The notes beneath the pieces were generated by a model. It had not been told where the DNA came from, searched no databases, and saw only the letters and a list, made by a program, of their open reading frames with translations. A stretch of 64,000 nt of DNA. It comes from Anaerocolumna sp. MB42-C2. GTDB lineage: Bacteria; Bacillota; Clostridia; Lachnospirales; Lachnospiraceae. The first letter of the stretch is position 1, and every line of letters starts with the position of its first letter. The position numbers were made by a program, and so were the translations under genes. The stretch is from contig NZ_CP133190.1 of assembly GCF_030913705.1 (NCBI RefSeq), positions 5,109,501-5,173,500 of the forward strand. The letters are read 5' to 3'. This document shows, piece after piece, positions 44,603 through 52,655 of this stretch.

Positions 44603-46570
44603 ATGAACTTTGAAAAAACATTCAGTCCTATGTATATAGGCAAAATGATGGTCAAGAACCGTTTGGTAATGCCTCCGATGGGTTCCTGTCTGTACGAAGA
44701 ATTAGGTAAGATATCCGATGCAACAATTAATTATTATGCTGCACGTGCACGTGGAGGGTTCGGCTTAATCTTTGTTGAAGTTGCCGCAGTGGAACGAGAT
44801 GGGCTGGCTATTCCCGAAGAAATCGATATTTCAGTAGATGAAGCCATTCCGGGTTTAAGGAAACTGGCATCAGCTATCAAACACTACGGTTCCAGAGCGT
44901 GCATTCAGCTTCATCACGCCGGCCGTCAGACCAACTCTCAGTTGTCGCATGGCATGCAGGTTATATCGTCTTCTCCGATACCGTGTCCTATTTTCAGGAA
45001 TACTCCCAAAGAAATGACAACAGAAGAAGTATACGTTATGATAGACAAATTTATTGCAGCGGCTGTACGTGCTAAAAAAGCTGGTTTCGATATGGTAGAA
45101 GTTCATTGTGCTCACGGTTATTTGGCAGCAGAGTTTTTAAGTGGGCGTTATAATAAGCGCATTGATGAGTTTGGCGGCGATATCTATAGCAGAACTTTAT
45201 TTGTCAAACTGATTGTGGAGGGGATAAAAAGAGAGTGCGGTGCGGATTTTCCGGTATCTGTACGTATGAGCTCAAATGAATACTTAAGAGGAGGCTATAA
45301 AGAAAATGAAGCAGTAGTTATAGCAACATTACTTGAGTCCTACGGTGTTGATGCGCTTCATCTTTCCGCAGGCACCTACGGTGCTTACGAATACATTTTA
45401 CCAACAGCATCCCAGCCGCCGGCATGGAATATTGAAGCAGCAAAGTTATTCAAACAGGCTTTGAATATACCTGTAATCACAGTTGGACGTTACAACCAGC
45501 CCCATGTCATTGAATACGCTCTGCAAAGGGGCGATGCAGACTTCATCGCATTAGGGCGCCAGTCTGTTGCTGATCCGGAGTTCCCGAACAAAATGTTTTC
45601 AAACGAACTTATGGAAATTCATCCTTGTATTAGCTGCGGTCAGCGCTGTCTTTCCAATCATGCAGGCCCTGCGACTGGAGTTGCCGACTGGGCAGGTGGC
45701 GACTATGGAATGAGTTGTCTCCAAAACCCGTTATCAAATGATATGCCTCAAAATCGTATTATTGAGACGAAAGACCCCCAAAATGTAATGATCGTTGGTG
45801 CAGGACCGGCAGGTTTAGAAGCTGCATGGATTGCAGCAGCAAGGGGTCACAAGGTATCATTATTTGAAAAAAATCCACGTAACCGTGCAGGCGGTCAATA
45901 TCTGATTGCTTCTTATCCTCCAAATAAACAGGATATCACACGCGTTATTAAGCATTATCTATATATGTGTGAAAAATACAGTGTCGATATGCACTTTGAC
46001 ACTGAAGTAAATATTGATTTAATCCAGCAAATCAAACCCGACGTGCTTATAATAGCGACAGGTGGTACGCCCTTGATACCGCGTATCCCGGGCATTGAGG
46101 GTAAAAATGTCAAGATTGCTACAGATGTACTTCTTGGCAAGCAAAACGTTGACGGTAAGATACTAGTATTAGGAGGCGGACTTGTAGGTCTTGAATCTGC
46201 AATGTACTGTGCAGATTATTGCGAAAATATTACCGTAGTTGAAATGATGCCAAAACTTATCCCAACTCTCCCCAATGCTACGAGAGTAAGCCTGCTGAAG
46301 GAAATTAAGAAAGAAGAAATTGAAATTCTCACAAACACTAAAGTGCTTGAGTTGTTTGAGAACAGCGCGCTTGTAGAAAAAGACGGTGAACAAATTGAAC
46401 TCAAAGGGTTTGATCATATCGTCGTTGCACTCGGTGTGCGTTCAAACAAATGTCTCGGTGATGATGTCAGCGGTCTGGCACCTGTTGTTGAGGTTATTGG
46501 TGATGCGTCCAAAACGCGTACCGCAGTGGAAGCAATCTATGAAGGGGCAAAGGTTGCGTTGCGAATTTAG
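44603..46570 (+). CDS. Fe-S flavin reductase of the enoate/2,4-dienoyl-CoA reductase family (second copy)
   Basis: A 655-residue enzyme with the same three-part layout as the gene at 40288 but clearly different sequence. FMN barrel (VKNRLVMPPMGS, HHAGRQTN, MVEVHCAHGYLAAEFLSG), Fe-S cysteines CISCGQRC, then a fourth Cys only 22 residues later instead of the usual 11-12, then FAD and NAD(P)H motifs (MIVGAGPAGLEAA and LVLGGGLVGLESA). It should reduce an activated double bond with NAD(P)H. The resemblance to BaiH-type bile-acid or aromatic-acid reductases is suggestive only. A divergent TetR gene lies upstream. Confidence 0.88.
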   Translation: MNFEKTFSPMYIGKMMVKNRLVMPPMGSCLYEELGKISDATINYYAARARGGFGLIFVEVAAVERDGLAIPEEIDISVDEAIPGLRKLASAIKHYGSRACIQLHHAGRQTNSQLSHGMQVISSSPIPCPIFRNTPKEMTTEEVYVMIDKFIAAAVRAKKAGFDMVEVHCAHGYLAAEFLSGRYNKRIDEFGGDIYSRTLFVKLIVEGIKRECGADFPVSVRMSSNEYLRGGYKENEAVVIATLLESYGVDALHLSAGTYGAYEYILPTASQPPAWNIEAAKLFKQALNIPVITVGRYNQPHVIEYALQRGDADFIALGRQSVADPEFPNKMFSNELMEIHPCISCGQRCLSNHAGPATGVADWAGGDYGMSCLQNPLSNDMPQNRIIETKDPQNVMIVGAGPAGLEAAWIAAARGHKVSLFEKNPRNRAGGQYLIASYPPNKQDITRVIKHYLYMCEKYSVDMHFDTEVNIDLIQQIKPDVLIIATGGTPLIPRIPGIEGKNVKIATDVLLGKQNVDGKILVLGGGLVGLESAMYCADYCENITVVEMMPKLIPTLPNATRVSLLKEIKKEEIEILTNTKVLELFENSALVEKDGEQIELKGFDHIVVALGVRSNKCLGDDVSGLAPVVEVIGDASKTRTAVEAIYEGAKVALRI

Positions 46571-47072
46571 CAAGTAATCGTTCTGTAAAAAATAACATAC
46601 AATCACAGGGTCGCAAAATGGAATGGCTTATTCGATGACAGAATTGTTGATAAGACTTCAATTTTGAGTTCTTATCTAAAAAGAATTTCTGTGAATGAAG
46701 AATCTGGTGTACTCGGCATCAGTTAAATAAGCTGAGTGGTTTTAAAAATCACCCATTTAAAGTAGAAACAAACAAGAATTATTTGAGTTGATGCAGAGTA
46801 TTGAATAGGGCGGAATCTTGATTCCTTTATTAGCGAGACCCAAGCCAGAAGGTATATTATTGAACTTTATGTAACAAAGTGGTATATTAGTCCATGTTAA
46901 TGTCGACTTGATGAGGAAGTAAACAGTGAATTGTTTCACAATTCAAATCTTTTTATTATAACAGGCTAAAAGATAGTTAATTTATATTAAGTATTTTTAA
47001 CAAAAAGCAGATATTTTTTAAATAACGAGCTTTCCGATTGCGTGATTATTAATTTTACAGGAGGCATTTATA
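46571..47072. other. Relic stretch with ParB piece
   Basis: Contains the ParB-like fragment (46720-46860). The remainder is A/T-rich and shows no gene until ACAGGAGGC at 47058. Confidence 0.4.
46720..46860 (+). pseudogene. ParB-like partition protein fragment
   Basis: QLNKLSGFKNHPFKVETNK, then after a one-base deletion ELFELMQSIE, a TAG, and GGILIPLLARPKPEG. This is the opening of the ParB/Spo0J nuclease-like domain (L-x-PF-x-HPFKV...ELMQSI...G-x-L-x-P). Both damage types show decay. Typical cargo of plasmids and integrative elements. Confidence 0.65.
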
Positions 47073-47192
47073 ATGAGTGAGTATGCAATTAGAACAAGTC
47101 ATTTAACGAAAAAGTATGGTGAACAAAAAAGCGTAGATGACTTATGCTTACACGTCAAAAAAAGGAATGCTATAGGTGGAGATTATGTTTGA
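47073..47192 (+). pseudogene. ABC transporter ATPase, N-terminal remnant
   Basis: ACAGGAGGC and ATG 47073 start MSEYAIRTSHLTKKYGEQKS-VDDLCLHVKK, the usual opening of an antibiotic-type ABC ATPase, then the sequence departs before Walker A and stops after 39 codons. The tail overlaps the ribosome site and first codons of the AraC gene. Confidence 0.65.
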
Positions 47193-48105
47193 TCAGGTTA
47201 ATCATTTGCATAAAGAGCTTGCAGGACTCGTTGATCGTCATTCCGATAGGGATGGTACTCAATCTACTGCGATTCCATCCATTAGCTTTTCTCGTCACTC
47301 TGCTCCTCATCATTTCACAGGAACAGGTGCACCCTACAGAATTAACAAACCCTCAATCTATATTGTTGTTCAAGGATTAAAGGATGTAATATTTGGTGAA
47401 GAGCGATTTAGTTATGGGCCGTCGAATTACCTTGTAGCTTCTATGGATTTACCGATAATTGCCGAGGTGCTTGAGGCATCGGCTGAAGTCCCGAACTTGA
47501 CATGTAGAATTGAATTTACTCATAGTCAAATTTTGGAGTTATTAAGCGATGAAGAGCTCAAGGTGAGCTTCGTTGGAAAATCAAAACGTGGTATGAATGT
47601 TGCCAAATTAGATTTATCTATGTTGGATGCTGTTGTTAGACTAGTTCGTCTACTAGATAAGCCGGCCGATATCCCTGTACTTGCACCGCTTTTTACAAAA
47701 GAGATTTTATACAAGGTGTTGCATGGAGAGCATGGCGATTCACTAAGACAAATTGTAACTGACGAGAGTCCAACTATTCATATTCAAAATGCAATCCAAC
47801 AGATTGTGGATAATTTTCAAGAACCTTTCCGCATTGAAGATCTAGCCGATATTGCTAATATGAGTGTTTCGTCATTTCATAGACATTTTAAAGAAATAAC
47901 CGCAATGAGCCCGATTCAATTTCAAAAGCAACTGCGGCTTCAGGAATCCCGGCGTCAATTAATAACTCAGTCAGTTGACGTCGCAGAGGTTGCGTTTCGG
48001 GTCGGTTATGAAAGTCCAACACAATTCATTCGCGAGTATTCCAGAATGTTTGGCGTTACGCCAAAAAAAGATATGAAACGGTTGAAAAGGCTTGATATAC
48101 AATAA
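47185..48105 (+). CDS. AraC-family regulator
   Basis: A 306-residue regulator. The first 170 residues form an AraC_N-type cupin sensor (PSIYIVVQGLKDVIFGEERF and YLVASMDLPIIAEV), the last 100 a double helix-turn-helix (IEDLADIANMSVSSFHRHFKEIT and VAEVAFRVGYESPTQFIREYSRMFG). AGGTGGAG selects ATG 47185. A terminator follows, and the aldo/keto reductase gene it probably controls starts 250 bases later; such AraC-reductase pairs are common in bacteria. Confidence 0.92.
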   Translation: MFDQVNHLHKELAGLVDRHSDRDGTQSTAIPSISFSRHSAPHHFTGTGAPYRINKPSIYIVVQGLKDVIFGEERFSYGPSNYLVASMDLPIIAEVLEASAEVPNLTCRIEFTHSQILELLSDEELKVSFVGKSKRGMNVAKLDLSMLDAVVRLVRLLDKPADIPVLAPLFTKEILYKVLHGEHGDSLRQIVTDESPTIHIQNAIQQIVDNFQEPFRIEDLADIANMSVSSFHRHFKEITAMSPIQFQKQLRLQESRRQLITQSVDVAEVAFRVGYESPTQFIREYSRMFGVTPKKDMKRLKRLDIQ

Positions 48106-48147
48106 GAGGATACTTGAGAGACGTCAAAAAACAAATCCATAATTTCA

Positions 48148-48189
48148 AAGAGTATGATTGGCGGTTATAGCCTATCATGCTCTTTTTTA
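48148..48189 (+). terminator. Intrinsic terminator
   Basis: AAGAGTATGAT (48148-48158) and ATCATGCTCTT (48174-48184), 11 pairs with one G-T, then TTTTTAAG. Ends the AraC transcript. Confidence 0.75.
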
Positions 48190-48357
48190 AGATTATGTTA
48201 TAAAATATGCTTCGGGAAATGATAGTAATAGGCAACTTTTTGATTCAATCGTGTTACCGCTCGTCTGAGTATCCGAGGTAAAATTGGTATAGCTTCAATG
48301 GATGCTTCTAGTGCCATAAGTAGTTGAAGCTAATATAACATTTTTTCGGAGGTATAA

Positions 48358-49413
48358 ATGAATAATATTAAGCTTGGCCACTCTGGCCTTGAGGTTTCAC
48401 CTATCTGCATCGGATGCATGGGATTTGGAGATCCATCCAAGGGATACCCATCTTGGGCGCTCGGTGAAGAGAAGAGTCGCGTTTTGATCAAACACGCGAT
48501 TGAGGCTGGTCTTAATTTCTTCGACACAGCCAATTTGTATGGGGCGGGATCGAGCGAGGAGATCGTCGGCAAGGCGCTCAAGGACTTCGCTAAACGCGAG
48601 AACGTCGTCATTGCCACTAAACTTGGCGCCCCCATGCGCTCAGGTCCTAACGCATTCGGTCTCTCGCGAAAGGCGATTATGAACGAAATCGATTGCAGTC
48701 TAAAGCGACTTGGCACCGATTACATTGATCTTTACCAAATCCATCGCGCTGACCCATTCACTCCATGGGAAGAGACCCTAGAAGCGCTCCATGATCTCGT
48801 AAAGATGGGAAAAGTGCGCTATTTGGGCGCCTCCACAATGAGAACGTGGCAGTTCGCTAAGGCCCTTCACATCCAGCAGAGAAATGGCTGGACACGCTTT
48901 ATATCGATGCAACACAACTACAATCTGCTTGCCCGCGAGGAAGAAAACGAAATGATCCCTCTTTGTGCTGACGAGGGGATTCAGACTATCATTTACAGCC
49001 CGCTTTTCCGCGGTCGTCTGGCACGCGCTTGGGGTGAAACCACTGCACGCTCAGAGTCCGAAGCTGGTGCCAATAAGTATTTCGAGGCAACTGCGGCAGC
49101 CGATCAGAAGATCGTTGAGGCTGTTGGAAAAGTCTCAGAGGAACGTGGGGTAAGCCGTGCACTGATCGCGCTTGCCTGGTTGTATCGCAATCCAGTTGTT
49201 GCGGCACCTATAGTTGGGGCGCTCAGAACCAGCCATATCGACGATGCTATTGCAGCACTTTCGATCAAGCTGACCGATGAAGAAGCTGCGCGTTTGGAGG
49301 CATCATACACTCCTCGTATTGATGTGAATGTTAAAAATTCTGATCCGAAGGCGATAGCTCAAATGTCGGCAACAGTTGGGCATGAAATTGCGCCCCCAGT
49401 CGCCTCCAAATAA
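48358..49413 (+). CDS. Aldo/keto reductase
   Basis: A 351-residue NADPH-dependent reductase of the YajO/Tas-like branch. The catalytic tetrad is visible: Asp and Tyr in NFFDTANLYGAGSSE, Lys in IATKLGAP, His in YQIHRADP; the coenzyme-binding end reads ALRTSHIDDAIAAL. CGGAGG precedes the ATG. From about 48,450 the codons are visibly richer in G and C than in neighbouring genes, suggesting transfer from another organism. It is preceded by the AraC gene and probably inducible. Substrate unknown. Confidence 0.92.
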   Translation: MNNIKLGHSGLEVSPICIGCMGFGDPSKGYPSWALGEEKSRVLIKHAIEAGLNFFDTANLYGAGSSEEIVGKALKDFAKRENVVIATKLGAPMRSGPNAFGLSRKAIMNEIDCSLKRLGTDYIDLYQIHRADPFTPWEETLEALHDLVKMGKVRYLGASTMRTWQFAKALHIQQRNGWTRFISMQHNYNLLAREEENEMIPLCADEGIQTIIYSPLFRGRLARAWGETTARSESEAGANKYFEATAAADQKIVEAVGKVSEERGVSRALIALAWLYRNPVVAAPIVGALRTSHIDDAIAALSIKLTDEEAARLEASYTPRIDVNVKNSDPKAIAQMSATVGHEIAPPVASK

Positions 49414-49631
49414 TTTAATGAAAGGAGCCACACTTCGATCTACCCGAGGCGCGGCTCCATTAAGTACTGTAGATACAGTGCTTGGATAAAAGAACAATAG
49501 TAAGAGTCCTGATACTAGAAATCTATTGTGCACAAAAAGAAATATATAGAATAAATCCTTCTCTAATGAAGCAAAAAAGGCAGAAAGTTCTGTATCGCGC
49601 AAAAACCCCCGGTGGATCAAGTTCAGGTTTG
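49414..49631. other. Intergenic stretch
   Basis: GGAGCC at about 49,425 and GGCTCC at about 49,453 can form a weak stem behind the aldo/keto reductase. The + strand at 49,599-49,646 reads AKTPGGSSSGLAVAIV, similar to the amidase serine loop, possibly by chance. Confidence 0.35.
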
Positions 49632-49786
49632 GCTGTTGCAATAGTACAAATAGTAAGCAACAGACTCATAACTCGTCCCATTTTTTGTGGAGCAATATTG
49701 CCTTGCACATAAGCATAAAGCAGCACATTGAATAATGTTGCGGAAACTCCCATTAAAAAGCAAAAAATTAAACAAATCAAAAGCAA
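49632..49786 (-). pseudogene. MFS transporter fragment
   Basis: FCFLMGVSATLFNVLLYAY, then VQGNIAPQKMGRVMSLLLT resembles the loop and helix of MFS drug exporters (Y-x-Q-x-NIAPE-x-GRVMSL). Only about 45 codons survive, joined at both ends to other sequence. Confidence 0.6.
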
Positions 49787-49789
49787 TTA

Positions 49790-49925
49790 CGCTTATGGTA
49801 TCCGATGATTTTTTAAAGCAAGAAAATATAAACATAACGGAAGAGGATTGGAATCGTTTGGCACGAGGAATCAACGGTAGAAATATTTCTATTCCTGCTA
49901 TAACATCTTTACTACTTAGTTGTTC
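49790..49925 (+). pseudogene. AraC-type regulator, N-terminal relic (copy of 35,705)
   Basis: MVSDDFLKQENINITEEDWN and ARGINGRNISIPAITSLL. Bases 49,813-49,907 match 35,707-35,802 closely and keep the C that the other copy has lost. The rest of the regulator is missing; a piece of a third sequence (SCSTLAVRYLL) follows, also shared with 36,306. Confidence 0.55.
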
Positions 49926-50179
49926 GACATTGGCAGTACGCTATTTGTTAAGAATCTGCTTCTTAATTATCGTTTGTTCTGCCCACAATAAGGTCGGAAA
50001 GAACATAGGCTGGGTGATGGTTGTTATCCAGGTTTAAGAGAATATTCCGTTGAAGCTGGGCAGCTAATAGAGGGCGAAGTTTTTCAAGCAGCATATAATC
50101 TGTTTAATATGATTTTTGTTTAAGCTCCGTTTAATTTTCTCTGCTAAGATGAGCTCATAAATAAATGGAGGTGTACTTT
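49926..50179. other. Intergenic, no gene seen
   Basis: Continuation of the relic frame to 50037 without recognisable family, then the AATGGAGGTG ribosome site of the next gene at 50164. Confidence 0.4.
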
Positions 50180-51412
50180 ATGGATAATAGATTAAAAACA
50201 GATGGGATTACCGCCATCACCAATATACGAATTTTCGACGGTGAAAATGTTATTAATGACAAAACTGTGGTAATCAAAGGGTCACATATTCAGGCAGTAG
50301 GCGGGAAAGTGCCGGTTGGGGCAAGCGTAATTGATGGGCGAGGCAAAACACTGTTGCCTGGTCTTATCGATTCCCATGTGCATACCGACTTTGAAGGCTT
50401 AAACGATGCGCTTAAATTTGGCGTTACCACAGAGATGGATATGCAGGGCCATTGGCCAATAAAAAAACGTAAGGAAGTAGCTGATAGGAACGATATTGCT
50501 GATGTGCGTTCCCCGGGAATGGGTATTACCCCTAAAGGAGGACATCCAACTCAGTATATGAGTTCAAGCAGCCTGCTGATACGTTTAGTACTACCGTTCG
50601 TATTCCGGTTTGTACAGACACCTGAAGAGGCAGTTAAATTCGTTGACAAACAGATTACCGGAGGGTCCGATTACATCAAAATCTTTATTGAGGATGGAAG
50701 CTGTATTGGTTACCCCGGCCTGCCTGTGCTGGATGATCAGACCATTCGTGCGGCCATAAATGAAGCGCATCGCCACAATAAACTTACTATCGTCCATGCC
50801 ACGACTGCCGAAGCGACAAAGCGCGCGATCGATGCCGGAATAGATGGACTAGGTCATTTGTTCTTTGACCGCTCACCCTCCCCACAGCTTGTTGAAGATA
50901 TTGCGTCATCCGGCGCTTTTATTATACCTACTTTGGTGACCCTCTCCTCAGCTTTTGGTAATAACGCAGCCTGGTTGGCTAACGACGAACGGGTACGCTC
51001 AAAACTTAGCAAGAAGTGGCTCGACGCCCTCTCTCGCTGCATGAACGTTTATCCGCAGGGAAAGCTTGAAGAGGCTTATACCACGATCAGGGCTCTCCGA
51101 GATGCAGGTGTGGATATATTAGCGGGATGCGATGTGGCAGACCCGTTACCGATGCTAGGAGGCCTCGCCCATGGAGCAAGCCTGCACCATGAGCTACAGC
51201 TGCTTGTCGCAGCGGGGCTTACACCGAACGAGGCGCTGCGTGCAGCTACCTCCACTCCAGCGCGTCGTTTCGGGCTCACTGACCGCGGCCGGATTGCCCC
51301 CGGTGCCCTTGCTGACCTGCTATTGGTCGATGGCAACCCGTTGACCGACATTTCTGACACGCTGTCCATTCACGCTGTTTGGCATCGGGGTGACCAACTC
51401 GCGGCAATTTAA
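50180..51412 (+). CDS. Metal-dependent amidohydrolase (imidazolonepropionase-like)
   Basis: A 410-residue hydrolase. Metal site HxH in LIDSHVHTDF, a bridging Lys in YIKIF, further His ligands in IVHATT and LGHLFF and the catalytic Asp in LAGCDVADPL; the frame closes with the beta-sandwich PGALADLLLVDGNPL. GGAGGTG selects ATG 50180. It hydrolyses a cyclic amide, ester or peptide-like compound; the family is too broad to tell. From roughly 50,750 onward G and C are more frequent than in the first 500 bases, which may show a mosaic gene. It may work with the aldo/keto reductase in handling a foreign compound, without direct proof. Confidence 0.88.
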   Translation: MDNRLKTDGITAITNIRIFDGENVINDKTVVIKGSHIQAVGGKVPVGASVIDGRGKTLLPGLIDSHVHTDFEGLNDALKFGVTTEMDMQGHWPIKKRKEVADRNDIADVRSPGMGITPKGGHPTQYMSSSSLLIRLVLPFVFRFVQTPEEAVKFVDKQITGGSDYIKIFIEDGSCIGYPGLPVLDDQTIRAAINEAHRHNKLTIVHATTAEATKRAIDAGIDGLGHLFFDRSPSPQLVEDIASSGAFIIPTLVTLSSAFGNNAAWLANDERVRSKLSKKWLDALSRCMNVYPQGKLEEAYTTIRALRDAGVDILAGCDVADPLPMLGGLAHGASLHHELQLLVAAGLTPNEALRAATSTPARRFGLTDRGRIAPGALADLLLVDGNPLTDISDTLSIHAVWHRGDQLAAI

Positions 51413-51496
51413 AAAATGATGATTATTTGTACCAGTCGTTGAATAATTAAGTAGTAATATTAAGCCGGTTCAAAACAGAATTTACTATTAAAGCTA
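51413..51496. other. Short intergenic stretch
   Basis: Nothing recognised before the right copy of the long repeat. Confidence 0.5.
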
Positions 51497-51846
51497 CGAG
51501 CGGAAAGCGAATGATTGGCAGAGCTTTTAGTGCATTCGACGCTTCTCTGTTAAATAAAATAAAAAAGTCAGCAGACAGCGTTTGGCAGTCTGCTGACTTT
51601 TTGTATTCGACACATTTCATAAATTACTGAATAATGAGTGAGATACAAAAAATATCGACCAAATAATTTCAATTAAGAGACACAACTGAATACAAATGGA
51701 TATCTTAACTGCCGCTCACCACCGTTTGTTCATCATTTCACGATTTTTATTATTTTTAAATGGAGGACAGTTCTATGGCTGATTATCGAAAGAAAATTAA
51801 CTGCACGGATAAGTTATACACAACTTGGGATTCTACCTGCATATAT
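51497..51846 (+). repeat. Long direct repeat, right copy
   Basis: Matches 39964-40284 including the terminator (GTCAGCAGAC 51567-51576, GTCTGCTGAC 51588-51597) and the small ATG frame at 51775 after TGGAGGACAG (MADYRKKIN). This copy has about 25 extra bases near 51,630. It ends at the word TATATG and joins there to a piece of the reductase 3' end. Confidence 0.85.
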
Positions 51847-52018
51847 ATGCAATTTCAACTCCAGTAAGTCCACCGCCTATAACCATCACTTTATCACTGA
51901 TTGGTTTTGTCTCCAATAATGCTTCCACTGTGGTTATAACTTTTTCTGAATCTGCTCCACCTATGGTTAGCTTTCTTGCAGGGGAGCCGGTTGCCACAAA
52001 TATAGAATCTGGTTTAGT
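51846..52018 (-). pseudogene. Duplicated fragment of the Fe-S flavin reductase gene
   Basis: Closely similar to 40,661-40,833, the FAD/NAD-domain part of the reductase at 40288, in the same orientation relative to the repeat. Between repeat and fragment the 374 bases found in the left locus (40,285-40,658) are missing; TATATG occurs at both edges of the missing segment, pointing to a deletion at microhomology. Confidence 0.85.
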
Positions 52019-52023
52019 AAATA

Positions 52024-52090
52024 TTCTTCTAGATCTGAAATTATCTGACTTACAGTAGGTTGTGACAGATAGAGCTTTTTACAGCCTCAC
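52024..52090 (-). pseudogene. LysR helix-turn-helix fragment
   Basis: The minus strand reads KKLYLSQPTVSQIISDLEE, the recognition helix block of LysR regulators. It is joined directly to the duplicated reductase fragment and has neither start nor remaining domain. Confidence 0.6.
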
Positions 52091-52655
52091 TCATTTTTCA
52101 TAAAGATATGATATATGAGCAAACTCTCCGTAACTTAAAACGTTTTGGAGTGACCAATGGCGAGAATTGTTACGTAAAAGGCCCCTTCCAGTTGTTCTCA
52201 GATCTAGGAAAAAAAATCAGGTGGGATAAACAGGACCACATAGTGCATTTACCTCCCAGATTTTTATGCCAATCAGGTGGTGTTTACGTTTTAAAATATT
52301 CTGGAAATTAATCCATAATCTTACTTTTGTCTATGGAAGAATATTGTAGAAAATTAAAGAAATATAAGATATAATAATATACATCAATAATAATACTATG
52401 TGAAACGAGGTGTTGCTTAGAAAAAAACAATGGTATCCAGTTATAAACAATAGAAATTTTTGGGTGTAATATGAGTCCAGCGTAATTGATTTGGTTTATT
52501 TCGGTTGTGTACATGAAAAACGTAATTATAGGATATCTCTGAGTAGAATTATATATAATTAGACAATGATTAGTAGGTTTATAAGATAATAAACATATGG
52601 AAGAGGGGGAGACAATGCTACCAGATTATTAAACCACTAGAAAGGAATAGATGCT
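52091..52655. other. Intergenic stretch before the chemoreceptor gene
   Basis: A 67-codon frame at 52108-52311 (MIYEQTLRNLKRFGVTNGE) has no ribosome site and no recognised family. The rest is A/T-rich; AGAAAGGAATAG at about 52,638 serves the next gene. Confidence 0.4.

Noticed and set aside
40288-46570. A bile-acid-inducible (bai) operon
   Set aside because: Only two reductases of the right superfamily are present; baiB, baiE, baiF, baiG and other steps are missing, so the name is not justified.
49599-49646. AKTPGGSSSGLAVAIV, like the Ser-cis-Ser-Lys loop of amidases
   Set aside because: Only 16 codons, no other amidase motif nearby, and the same bases are part of the MFS relic on the other strand; likely chance.
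52108-52311. 67-codon frame before the chemoreceptor
   Set aside because: No ribosome site, no recognised family, and it begins right behind a LysR fragment in relic DNA.
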